Made by a program: the position numbers and the translations under genes | Shown here: positions 26,426 through 34,120 of the stretch, in pieces | How the letters are laid out: each line of letters begins with the position of its first letter | Position numbering within the stretch: position 1 is the first letter of the stretch | The notes under the pieces: model-generated | Databases searched by the model: none | What the model was told of the DNA's origin: nothing | Seen by the model: the letters and a program-made list of their open reading frames with translations, nothing else | From: Rickettsiales bacterium | GTDB lineage: Bacteria > Pseudomonadota > Alphaproteobacteria > Rickettsiales > UBA1997 | Direction of reading: 5' to 3' | NCBI GenBank assembly: GCA_017999675.1 | Contig: JAGNLL010000004.1 | Coordinates: forward strand, 45,701-109,700 | Length of the DNA: 64,000 nt

Positions 26426-27625
26426 ATGATCAAAGAACAATTTTTAAGCGACATTGCAGCCGAGCTACAAGAGTTAAAAAACACCGGTCTTTACAAAGGC
26501 GAATACCAAATTGTCACACCACAATCTGCTGAAATTAAGATTGCGCATCAAGGCGTGCAAAAAGAGGTTTTAAACTTTTGCGCCAATAATTATTTGGGCC
26601 TCGCCAACAATGAAAATTTAATTGAAGCGGCAAAAAAATCTCTCGACGAATATGGCCTTGGCACCGCGTCAGTTCGCTTTATTTGCGGCACATTTGACCT
26701 GCACAAAAAATTTGAAAAAGACTTGGCAGAATTTTTAGGCTTTGAAGACACAATCACTTTTTCATCATGCTTCGCCGCCAATGGTGGTGTGTTTGCAGCG
26801 CTTTTTGACGAAAAAGATGCAATCATTTCAGCCGATCTAAATCACGCCAGCTTAATTGACGGAATCAGGCTTTCCAAGGCCGCACGCCACTTCTACCGCT
26901 TTGACGACATGTCAGATTTAGAAGAAAAACTAAAAGCGGCGCAATCTGCAAAAAATAAAGTAATCGTCACCGACGGTGTGTTTTCAATGGATGGCGACAT
27001 TGCCAAGCTAAAAGAAATTTGCGACTTAGCCGAAAAATACGGCGCCCTAGTTTTTGTCGACGACTCACACGCCACCGGATTCACCGGCGCAAATGGTCGC
27101 GGCACCGCTGAGCTTTGCGGCGTTGAGGGCAGGGTAGATATTTTAAGCACAACTCTCGGCAAAGCTTTGGGTGGCTCAGGTGGCGGCGTAATTGCCTCTA
27201 AGAAAGAAGTAATCGACAAGCTCAGAAACAAAGCGCGCCCTTATCTTTTCTCCAACAACATTTTGCCAATGACGGCAGCGGTTGGCATTGAAATTTTAAA
27301 GATAATCAGAAGCTCCAAATCGCTAATTCAAAAGCTTGCCGACAACACAACTTACTTCAGAGAAAAAATGGTGGCCGCCGGTTTTGACATTCGCCCAAGC
27401 ACTCATCCAGTTGTTGCCGTGATGTTTGGCGATGCGATTTTAGCGGGAAAAATTGCTAAAAAAATGATTGAAGAAGAGGCGATTTACGTGATTGCCTTTG
27501 CCTTTCCGGTAGTGCCAAAAAACGAAGCGAGAATTCGCGTGCAAATTTCTGCCGCTCACGAGAAGGAGCATTTGGATAAAGCGATTGCTGCGTTTATTAA
27601 GGTGGGGAAGGAGTTGGGGTTGTAA
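26426..27625 (+). CDS. kbl: 2-amino-3-ketobutyrate CoA ligase (glycine C-acetyltransferase)
   Basis: This PLP enzyme cleaves 2-amino-3-oxobutyrate with CoA to glycine and acetyl-CoA. The motifs NFCANNYLGLANN, GTASVRFICGTFDLHKKFE, DGVFSMDGD, VDDSHATGFTG and the PLP lysine segment STTLGKALGGSGGG are typical of Kbl rather than 5-aminolevulinate synthase. The length is 399 aa. With the divergent tdh it makes a threonine-to-glycine pathway. About 90 bases separate the two starts and should hold both promoters. Confidence 0.94.
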   Translation: MIKEQFLSDIAAELQELKNTGLYKGEYQIVTPQSAEIKIAHQGVQKEVLNFCANNYLGLANNENLIEAAKKSLDEYGLGTASVRFICGTFDLHKKFEKDLAEFLGFEDTITFSSCFAANGGVFAALFDEKDAIISADLNHASLIDGIRLSKAARHFYRFDDMSDLEEKLKAAQSAKNKVIVTDGVFSMDGDIAKLKEICDLAEKYGALVFVDDSHATGFTGANGRGTAELCGVEGRVDILSTTLGKALGGSGGGVIASKKEVIDKLRNKARPYLFSNNILPMTAAVGIEILKIIRSSKSLIQKLADNTTYFREKMVAAGFDIRPSTHPVVAVMFGDAILAGKIAKKMIEEEAIYVIAFAFPVVPKNEARIRVQISAAHEKEHLDKAIAAFIKVGKELGL

Positions 27626-27653
27626 AAAAACAGACGAATAAATGCAGTTAAAT

Positions 27654-27690
27654 AAAAAAAGCCGACCTCTTTTTGAGGGCGGCTTTTTTT
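27654..27690. terminator. Intrinsic terminator between kbl and asd
   Basis: The stem GCCGACCTC (27661-27669) pairs with GAGGGCGGC (27675-27683) with one A-G mismatch and a T-rich loop. It is followed by seven T residues and preceded by seven A residues, so it can serve both convergent genes. Confidence 0.88.
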
Positions 27691-27715
27691 GTAGAATTTG
27701 AATTAATCAGAGTTT

Positions 27716-28732
27716 TTAAAACCCGTGGTCTTTCACCAAAATCTCAGCAATTTGCACTGCGTTTAATGCCGCACCTTTTTTCAAATTGTCAGAAACAACC
27801 CAAAGCGACAAACCGTTTTTTACTGATTCGTCTTTTCTAATTCTTGAAACAAAAACTGGGTCTTGAGTTGAGCATTCAGCAGGCGTGGCAAAAACCATTT
27901 CTTGCGGACGGTCTAGCACCAAAACGCCGTCAGCTTTTTCTAGCGCAGCTCTTGCTTGTGCCACAGAAATTGGTTTTTCAAATTCAACATTCACCGACTC
28001 AGAGTGGCAGTTAAACACTGGCACGCGCACGCAAGTTGCTTCAACTTCAATTTTTGAGTCGAGAATTTTTTTGGTCTCAACTTTCATTTTCCATTCTTCT
28101 TTGGTGCAGCCGTCAGCCATGAAGCTGTCGATTTGCGGAATTACGTTGAAGGCAATTCTTTTGCTGAACTTTTTTGGAGTTGGCATTTGGTTGGCGTAGA
28201 TTTGCTTGGTTGAGTTGTACAACTCATCCATTGCCTCTTTACCTGCGCCAGACACGGCTTGGTAGGTTGAAACCACAATACGTTTAATGGTTGCAATGTC
28301 GTGCAAAGGTTTCAAAGCCACCACCATTTGAATGGTTGAGCAGTTAGGATTGGCAATGATTCCGGCTTTTTTGTAGTCGGCAATTGCCTGTGGATTTACT
28401 TCAGGAACAACCAACGGAACATTTGCATCCATTCTAAAATGTGAGGTGTTGTCAATTACCACGCAGCCTTGCTTTGCAGCGCGCGGCGCGTGAATTGCCG
28501 AAACTGCACCACCGGGAGAAAACAAGCCAATTTTTGTGCCGGTAAAATCAAAATCTTCTAAAGATTTTACGGTTAATTCTTTGTCGCCGTAAGAAACTTT
28601 TTGACCAACCGAGCGAGGCGAGGCAAGGGCCACAACTTCAGATGCAGGAAATTTTCTTTCTGCCAAAATATTTAAAATTTCGCGGCCAACATTGCCAGTT
28701 GCGCCTGCGACGGCGATTTTTCTTTGAGACAT
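27716..28732 (-). CDS. asd: Aspartate-semialdehyde dehydrogenase
   Basis: Asd reduces aspartyl phosphate to aspartate semialdehyde, the branch point to lysine/diaminopimelate, threonine and methionine. The N-terminus has VAGATGNVGREIL for NADPH. The catalytic cysteine is in IANPNCSTIQM, and TYQAVSGAGKEAMDEL follows. The C-terminal part has VRVPVFNCHSESVNVEF with the active-site His. The length of 338 aa is normal. The element at 28834-28950 lies in its upstream region. Confidence 0.95.
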   Translation of the reverse strand: MSQRKIAVAGATGNVGREILNILAERKFPASEVVALASPRSVGQKVSYGDKELTVKSLEDFDFTGTKIGLFSPGGAVSAIHAPRAAKQGCVVIDNTSHFRMDANVPLVVPEVNPQAIADYKKAGIIANPNCSTIQMVVALKPLHDIATIKRIVVSTYQAVSGAGKEAMDELYNSTKQIYANQMPTPKKFSKRIAFNVIPQIDSFMADGCTKEEWKMKVETKKILDSKIEVEATCVRVPVFNCHSESVNVEFEKPISVAQARAALEKADGVLVLDRPQEMVFATPAECSTQDPVFVSRIRKDESVKNGLSLWVVSDNLKKGAALNAVQIAEILVKDHGF

Positions 28733-28833
28733 TTGTGAGTGGAATTTGAGAATTGAAGAGTTGGCGACTGAATCGCTGCGAGCTTTTCTAATTGTTAATT
28801 CTTAAGATTTAATTCTTAATTTTAGCTTTCTAC

Positions 28834-28950
28834 TTCGCGAATAACCACCCCCAACCCCTCCTTCAAAAAGGAGGGGCTTAGTCCGCGCTCGGAGTTGAGT
28901 ACTCCCCTCCTTTTCAAGGAGGGGTTGGGGGTGGTTATTCTCGACACTCG
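28834..28950. repeat. Inverted-repeat element, copy 5 of 6
   Basis: The arms at about 28836-28877 and 28903-28943 share the core with the other copies. This is the only copy between two divergent genes (asd and lpxB), so it sits where promoters are expected and adds a false 26-residue extension to lpxB. Confidence 0.9.
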
Positions 28951-28972
28951 AACTTTCAATCTACCCAAAAAA

Positions 28973-30124
28973 ATGACCAAAAATTTTTTCCTAATCGCCG
29001 GTGAAGCCTCAGGCGACTTACTCGGCAGTAAACTAATCGCCGAACTTAAAGCCCAAAACCCCGACGCAAAATTTTTAGGAGTTGGCGGAAAATTAATGCA
29101 AGAGCAGGGCCTGATTTCGATTTTTCCAATGGAAGAGCTTTCAATAATGGGCTTTTTAGAAGTGGTGCCGCACATTCCAAAATTACTGGCGCGAATTAAA
29201 CAAACAGCTGAGGCGGTTGTCAGAGAAAAACCCGATTTTGTAATTACAATTGATTCGCCAGATTTTTGTTTTCGCGTAATGAAAAAATTAAAAAATTTTC
29301 ACGAAACAAAAAAAGTTCACATGATTGCGCCGTCAGTGTGGGCCTACCGCGAAGGCAGGGCAGAAAAAATTTCAAAACTCTACAATTTGCTTTTGGCGAT
29401 TTTGCCTTTTGAGCCGCCTTACTTTGAAAAATATGGGCTCAAGACAGTTTTTATTGGACATCCGGTTGTGGAAAATGCGCCGGATTTGTCGCAGAAAAAT
29501 TTGGTTAATTTAGACTTTCGTCAGAAAAAAAATATTGCGCCAAGCGATGAGCTGCTTTGCTTGATGCCGGGTAGCAGAAATGGTGAGGTGAGTAGAATTT
29601 TTCCTGAATTTATTGAAGCGGTTAATTTATTTGCCGAAAAAAAATCTAACGTAAAGGCGGTTATTCCCTTGATTGACAAGACTCGAAACCTTGTGACGGA
29701 AATGGCAAAATCTTTAAAAGTTGAATATTTTTTAGTTGAAAAAGACGAAAAAGCGGCGGCGTTTTTTGCCAGCGATTTTGCTTTGGCAAAGTCTGGAACC
29801 AACACCATTGAGCTTTCGCTGTACCAAGTGCCAATGCTTGTGGCCTACAAAATTAATTTTTTGACGCATTTTTTAGTGAAGCGAATGGTCAAAATTAAAT
29901 TCGCAAATTTGGTAAATTTAATTTTGAACAAAGAAGTAATTCCTGAAATGCTGCAAAAAAATTGCGAGGGGCAAAAACTTTTTGAAGTGCTAAAAAAATT
30001 AACCAGCGACAAAAGTTTGGCGCAAAAACAAATTACCGAAAGCCAAGAAGCTCTAAAGCTAATGGGCTTAGGCTTTACTCAAAATCCTAGCCAAAAAGCG
30101 GCGCAAGAAATTTTAAAAATTTAA
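28973..30124 (+). CDS. lpxB: Lipid-A-disaccharide synthase LpxB
   Basis: LpxB joins lipid X and UDP-2,3-diacylglucosamine to form the lipid A disaccharide at the inner membrane. Motifs: LIAGEASGDLLGSKLI at the start, ELSIMGFLEVVPHIP, IDSPDFCFRV, APSVWAYREGRA, LLPFEPPYF-like sequence, GHPVVENAP, LLPGSR-type LMPGSRNGEV, and KSGTNTIELSL. The ATG at 28973 gives 383 aa. The upstream frame comes from the repeat element. It directly precedes the carboxypeptidase gene with no gap. Confidence 0.95.
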   Translation: MTKNFFLIAGEASGDLLGSKLIAELKAQNPDAKFLGVGGKLMQEQGLISIFPMEELSIMGFLEVVPHIPKLLARIKQTAEAVVREKPDFVITIDSPDFCFRVMKKLKNFHETKKVHMIAPSVWAYREGRAEKISKLYNLLLAILPFEPPYFEKYGLKTVFIGHPVVENAPDLSQKNLVNLDFRQKKNIAPSDELLCLMPGSRNGEVSRIFPEFIEAVNLFAEKKSNVKAVIPLIDKTRNLVTEMAKSLKVEYFLVEKDEKAAAFFASDFALAKSGTNTIELSLYQVPMLVAYKINFLTHFLVKRMVKIKFANLVNLILNKEVIPEMLQKNCEGQKLFEVLKKLTSDKSLAQKQITESQEALKLMGLGFTQNPSQKAAQEILKI

Positions 30125-31054
30125 ATGAAAAAACTTTTAGCGATTGCGACGATTTTATTCTCGGTCACTGCTCAAGCTGCTGAAGAAGGTTGCGGCAAAA
30201 ATTATTCTGCCGTTGTTTTTGAAGAAAAAACTGGCGACGTGCTTTTTCAAAAGCGTGCTGAGGCTTACGCCTATCCGGCATCGCTGGTTAAAATGATGAC
30301 GCTCTACTTAACTTTTGAGGCGCTTGAAAAAGGCAAATTAAAAGAAGATCAGCTTTTAACTGTGTCGGATCGTGGTGAGGAAATTGCTCGGGTTAATAAG
30401 TCTAACACCTTGAGGTTAAAGGCTGGGGGCAAAATTTCGGTGCGCACGGCAATTGAGGCAGTGATTGTAAAATCTTTTAACGAAGCCGCTGTCACCTTGG
30501 CCGAAGGAGTTGCTGGCAGCGAGTGGCAATTTGCACAAAAAATGAACGAAAAAGCGCTGCAACTAGGAATGACCAACAGCAGTTTTCGCAACGCCAGCGG
30601 TTTGCACGAAGAAGGTCAATACACCACGGCCTTTGATTTGGCGCGGCTTTCGAAAGCAATCAAAAAAGATTTTCCTAAATATTACCCACTTTTTGCGCTG
30701 AAAAAATTTTCCTACCTCGGCACAAAATACGAAACGCACAATCACGTTTTGGTTAGCTACAAAGGCGCCGAAGGCATGAAAACAGGCTTTACCAACGCTT
30801 CGGGATTTAACTTAATTAGCGCCGCAAAGAAGCGTGACGATCGGGTGATTTCAATTTTGACTGGTTGCGCAAGTGTTCAGCGTCGTGACAAAGCGACTAA
30901 AAAACTTTTGGACGACGCTTTTGAAAAAATTGCTGAGAAAAAGTGGGAAGATCCAGAAAACCAAATTTGCTTACCTTTAAGCTCTGGTTTTAACTACGGA
31001 GAAGATGGCGAGGTGGCCTACGAAGACGAAATGATGTTTGGTGAGGCGCAATAA
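30125..31054 (+). CDS. Serine D-Ala-D-Ala carboxypeptidase (S11, penicillin-binding protein 5/6 type)
   Basis: This periplasmic enzyme trims the terminal D-Ala of murein pentapeptides. The signal peptide ends about AQA (residue 18). The active-site SXXK motif is in PASLVKMMT, SXN is in KSFNEAAV, and the KTG motif is in GMKTGFTNASG. The length of 309 aa lacks the long C-terminal membrane-anchoring domain of E. coli PBP5. It ends in an acidic tail rich in D, E and M. It is probably cotranscribed with lpxB. Its stop codon nearly touches the dnaA-like fragment at 31057. Confidence 0.93.
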   Translation: MKKLLAIATILFSVTAQAAEEGCGKNYSAVVFEEKTGDVLFQKRAEAYAYPASLVKMMTLYLTFEALEKGKLKEDQLLTVSDRGEEIARVNKSNTLRLKAGGKISVRTAIEAVIVKSFNEAAVTLAEGVAGSEWQFAQKMNEKALQLGMTNSSFRNASGLHEEGQYTTAFDLARLSKAIKKDFPKYYPLFALKKFSYLGTKYETHNHVLVSYKGAEGMKTGFTNASGFNLISAAKKRDDRVISILTGCASVQRRDKATKKLLDDAFEKIAEKKWEDPENQICLPLSSGFNYGEDGEVAYEDEMMFGEAQ

Positions 31055-31056
31055 AT

Positions 31057-31178
31057 TTAGCGAATTTTTTCTTCTAATCCCTTCGCTTCTTGCAAAATCT
31101 GCTGGTCGTTGCTCATTAATTCTGTCACCAATTTTACCGAGTGAATTACGGTGGCGTGGTTTTTGCTACCAAACTCCT
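31057..31178 (-). pseudogene. Duplicated 3' end of dnaA (fragment)
   Basis: On the minus strand this stretch translates as EFGSKNHATVIHSVKL, then VTELMSNDQQILQEAKGL, then EEKIR and stop. That is the last 39 residues of DnaA with six substitutions relative to the intact copy at 34121. By hand count about 101 of 120 bases match, and most differences are at silent positions. Homology stops abruptly near 31178. It lies directly after the carboxypeptidase gene and marks the left edge of the accessory segment. It looks like the displaced end of a divergent dnaA allele. Confidence 0.85.
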
Positions 31179-31348
31179 CAAAATCTGCAAAAGTTTTGCG
31201 CAAATTTATCAGCGGCCAGCGAGCTGCAAAAAAAGTTAAGACATTGCTTAGTGAAGGTTAAAAAAACCCAAAACCCCAAACCTACTTGTCATTTTTGACA
31301 CAACCACCTTTGCAAACCCTTGATTTTAGTGGATTGGTAAAAAAAGGT

Positions 31349-31373
31349 AATTTCCTCCGCCGCGGAGGAAATT
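31349..31373. repeat. Palindrome upstream of the DUF1016-nuclease gene
   Basis: AATTTCCTCCG (31349-31359) and CGGAGGAAATT (31363-31373) form an 11-bp stem with a 3-base loop, 14 bases before the start codon at 31388. A transcript starting upstream would carry this hairpin in its leader and could hide the GGAGG inside it, so it may limit translation. Between the dnaA fragment and this palindrome (31179-31348) I see no gene I can name. Confidence 0.6.
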
Positions 31374-31387
31374 CAAAAAATCGCAAA

Positions 31388-32455
31388 ATGAAAAACACAA
31401 AAATTACTCAAAATACCTACGCAAAATTTTTGGCAGAAATTCAAAATCACGTTGACCAAAGCAAAAATCTAATTGTGCAAAGTGTCACGCGACACAGGGT
31501 TGAAATGGCTTGGAAAATTGGCCAATCGCTCAACCAACATTTGCTAGAAAACAGCGAATCAGATTACGGCAAGCAGCTGTTTAAAAAGTTGGAAAATGAC
31601 GTGGGAATTTCCACGCAAGTGCTCTACAAAATGCGCAGCTTTTACCAAGCCTACCCAAAATTACCAAAAGACGACGCGGCCCTAAACTGGAGCCACTACC
31701 GCGTGCTTGCGGGCATTAAAAAAACTGAGGAGCGAAAATATTTAGAAGATTTAACCCGCCAAAATTCTTGGGATTCGGACGAGCTGCAAACTGAAGCTGT
31801 AAAAGTAAAAACCAAAACCAGCAACATCGCCAAAATCCGCGCCAATAAAGCTGCCAAGCCGGTTGTAAAAAATGTGAAAAAACTTTTGCCAATGCGGGGA
31901 AAATTATTTTCTTACCCGCTAATCAAACTTGAAAGTGACTCGAAAACTTACGTCGATTGTGGTTTTGGAATTTTCAGAGAGTGGGAAGAAGGCTTGCCAA
32001 CAGTGCTTTTAAGTCAGTTGGAAAAATCAAAACAAATTGTCGACATCAGCAAAAAAGACAAAAACTACTCACTAAAAAAATCGCAACTAAACGCCAAAAA
32101 AATTAATGTGTACAAAGCCTTCGTCACCCGCGTGGTCGACGGCGACACGCTGCACGTGGTTTTGGACTTGGGTTTTAAATTAATGCACCAAGAAATTTTG
32201 CGCTTGAAGGGAATTGACGCGCCAGAAATTGGCACGCAGGCGGGCAAAAAATCGGCGCGAAAATTGAGCAAAATTTTAAAAAATGTGCCATTTGTAATCG
32301 TCAAAAGCTTTCGCACCGACATCTACGGAAGATTTGTTGCAGATATTTTTTTGGCAGGCCAAGCTGCGGCAAATTCTGATCCGCAGCAGGTTGCGGATGA
32401 GGGGGTTTATTTAAATCAGCTGCTTCTAGATTTGGGCGCGGCTGAGCGGTTTTAA
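31388..32455 (+). CDS. DUF1016 N-terminal domain fused to a thermonuclease (SNase) domain
   Basis: The N-terminal part (about residues 10-135) matches the DUF1016/YhcG N-terminal helical domain: MAWKIGQSLNQHLLEN, YGKQLFKKLENDVGIS, YKMRSFYQAYPKL and LNWSHYRVLAGI. A basic, low-complexity linker follows. The C-terminal part (about 240-355) is a staphylococcal-nuclease fold: VTRVVDGDTLHV (Asp251/Asp253), LRLKGIDAPE (Arg272, Asp277, Glu280) and YGRFVADI (Arg315), so all catalytic positions look present. There is no signal peptide, so it should act inside the cell unless exported otherwise. The ATG at 31388 is preferred; 34 upstream codons run through the palindrome. A damaged copy of its 3' end lies at 33855-34068. 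Confidence 0.8.
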   Translation: MKNTKITQNTYAKFLAEIQNHVDQSKNLIVQSVTRHRVEMAWKIGQSLNQHLLENSESDYGKQLFKKLENDVGISTQVLYKMRSFYQAYPKLPKDDAALNWSHYRVLAGIKKTEERKYLEDLTRQNSWDSDELQTEAVKVKTKTSNIAKIRANKAAKPVVKNVKKLLPMRGKLFSYPLIKLESDSKTYVDCGFGIFREWEEGLPTVLLSQLEKSKQIVDISKKDKNYSLKKSQLNAKKINVYKAFVTRVVDGDTLHVVLDLGFKLMHQEILRLKGIDAPEIGTQAGKKSARKLSKILKNVPFVIVKSFRTDIYGRFVADIFLAGQAAANSDPQQVADEGVYLNQLLLDLGAAERF

Positions 32456-32530
32456 TTTTTTGACGAGTTTTAATGATGATCCTGAATCAAAAAATAACGG
32501 ATTATTAGGAAGGTAAAATGTGTCAAAAAT

Positions 32531-32559
32531 TTGAAGTGCGGTGCGAGATCAATTTTAAT
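32531..32559 (+). promoter_or_regulatory. Candidate sigma-70 promoter for the ankyrin gene
   Basis: TTGAAG (32531-32536) and TTTAAT (32554-32559) are 17 bases apart, four and five matches to the consensus boxes. Transcription would start about 10 bases before the ATG at 32577, giving a very short leader. Confidence 0.45.
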
Positions 32560-32576
32560 CTAAAATAGTTTACGAT

Positions 32577-33785
32577 ATGAAAAATTTTTCAGAAGATAAT
32601 AAGCAAGCGAATCATTCAGATGATGAAGATTATGAAGAAATCATCGTTGTTAGGCGCTTCGTCGCTAGAACCCCTGAGTTAGGGGATCTTTATCGGACAC
32701 TTCTCTATGCTACAGCATGGGGAGGTCTCGATGTTGTGAATAGATTAATTGAATCAATTTCTGTAGCAGAGCGTCAAGAATTTATTCGAGCAGAGAGTTA
32801 TGCAGCATTTAGAAATGCCGCACAAAACGGATATATCAATATTGTGAATCGTTTAATTGAATTAACTCCGGTAGAAGAGCGTCAGGAAATGATTCATTCA
32901 CGTGGTTATTCCGCATTTCGCAGCGCCGCAGAACGCGGACATCTCGATATTGTGAATCATTTAATTGAATTAACTCCAGAGGCAGAGCGTCAGAAAATGA
33001 TTCGAATCTCTTTGCGTAGTGATGACAATGCTAGAAACTTCTTCGCCATAATATCAGACAATCCACAAGAGCATCAAGATCACCCAGACCTAAACATGCC
33101 AAGGGTAGAAAAGCTGCGTTCTTTGCGAAGAATCTTAATTGAGAAATTTCCTGATAATGTGGATAGGAAGTCTATGGCAAATGCGGTTATTGCTACATTA
33201 CTATCTTCACGACTATCTTCACGTGACTCCTCAACCGTTCTTACTTCGTTTTCTGAAGATCTAAACAATATTAGGCTTGTGTCTTCACTGGGATTATCTG
33301 GCAGAAGAGCAAGAGCTGCTGGTAGCGGAGATCGTCCATCTCAAATACCAGAAGATGTGGTTGATGTGATTGCACCATTCTTATCGGGAGAACTAGAATT
33401 TTCCAACCACGTTACGCCTGAATGCCAAAGAATAGCTAGAGCAGAAATTAATAAATTATTTTCACCTCTTAAGTCTTCAGAATTTCGAAAACCTCAAGCT
33501 TTAGCATCAGGTGGTCACGCCGCTCCTCCAACTCCACCAACTACAGAAGAGCAAGGAGGTGGGAAAATGACCCCAGAAGAATTAGAAAAGCACGAAGCGG
33601 AGCAAAAAAGAATGAAGCGCGCCGATGCGGCGGAAGAAAGAAGGGAGGGACGGTCTGGACTTTCTTCTGCCACTCCTCCGGCTCCACCAACTAATGAAGA
33701 AAAAGGAGCTCCGCCATCTACGGTCAAGAATAGTGCCGCCAGCTCTGCTGTAGCAAGGGGATCTGATTTTTCTAAGGGAAAATGA
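32577..33785 (+). CDS. Ankyrin-repeat protein with proline-rich C-terminal region
   Basis: Residues about 35-145 hold three ankyrin-like repeats, each with a G(G/Y/H)(L/I)(D/N)IVN(R/H)LIE core: WGGLDVVNRLIES, NGYINIVNRLIEL and RGHLDIVNHLIEL. The second and third are close copies, also at the DNA level, so they expanded recently. The middle (150-300) is unknown. The C-terminal 90 residues are disordered, with repeated PPTPPTTEEQG and PPAPPTNEEKG segments around a charged stretch. There is no signal peptide. Ankyrin proteins in intracellular bacteria are often effectors, but nothing here proves secretion. It sits inside the segment bounded by the dnaA ends and is followed by its own terminator. 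Confidence 0.8.
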   Translation: MKNFSEDNKQANHSDDEDYEEIIVVRRFVARTPELGDLYRTLLYATAWGGLDVVNRLIESISVAERQEFIRAESYAAFRNAAQNGYINIVNRLIELTPVEERQEMIHSRGYSAFRSAAERGHLDIVNHLIELTPEAERQKMIRISLRSDDNARNFFAIISDNPQEHQDHPDLNMPRVEKLRSLRRILIEKFPDNVDRKSMANAVIATLLSSRLSSRDSSTVLTSFSEDLNNIRLVSSLGLSGRRARAAGSGDRPSQIPEDVVDVIAPFLSGELEFSNHVTPECQRIARAEINKLFSPLKSSEFRKPQALASGGHAAPPTPPTTEEQGGGKMTPEELEKHEAEQKRMKRADAAEERREGRSGLSSATPPAPPTNEEKGAPPSTVKNSAASSAVARGSDFSKGK

Positions 33786-33797
33786 TTTTCTTAAAGC

Positions 33798-33830
33798 GGG
33801 CGGGATTAAAAACCCCGCCCTTTATTTTTT
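33798..33830 (+). terminator. Intrinsic terminator after the ankyrin gene
   Basis: GGGCGGG (33798-33804) pairs with CCCGCCC (33814-33820), followed by TTTATTTTTT. It ends the ankyrin transcript. Confidence 0.88.
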
Positions 33831-33854
33831 GTTAAAGTTTTTCTCTCAAATTCT

Positions 33855-34068
33855 GATCAATCGGGTAAAAAATCGGCGCGGAGATTGAGTAAAATTTTAA
33901 AAGACGCGCCATTCGTAATTGTTAAAAGCTTTCGCAGCGATATTTACGACAAGATTTGTTGCGGATGTTTTTCTCGGTAGCGAAGGCGTTGAAGCGCAAG
34001 CTGTGGCGGATGGTGGGGTTTATTTGAATCAGCTTCTTCTCGATTTGGGTGCAGCGGAGAGGTTTTAA
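33855..34068 (+). pseudogene. Broken 3' copy of the thermonuclease gene
   Basis: This stretch translates as SGKKSARRLSKILKDAPF, VIVKSFRSDIY, then, after a frameshift around 33945, FVADVFLGSEG and GGVYLNQLLLDLGAAERF with a stop. It corresponds to the last 70 or so residues of the nuclease at 31388-32455, including the GRF.AD region, where the frameshift falls. No start codon or upstream domain remains. It sits between the ankyrin terminator and the 3' end of dnaA, so it is a relic of an earlier nuclease gene next to dnaA. Confidence 0.85.
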
Positions 34069-34120
34069 CTTTTTTCAAATGAGTTTGGTTAGACTCTGGC
34101 GAGATGGTGCTCTCTAAATT

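Noticed and set aside
31038-31298. Rightward frame running over the dnaA fragment and the DNA after it
   Set aside because: Most of it is antisense to the dnaA fragment; the tail after 31185 has no recognisable family.
31611-31630. Palindrome GTGGGAATTTCCAC inside the nuclease gene
   Set aside because: It is short, within coding sequence, and explained by the codons for VGIST.
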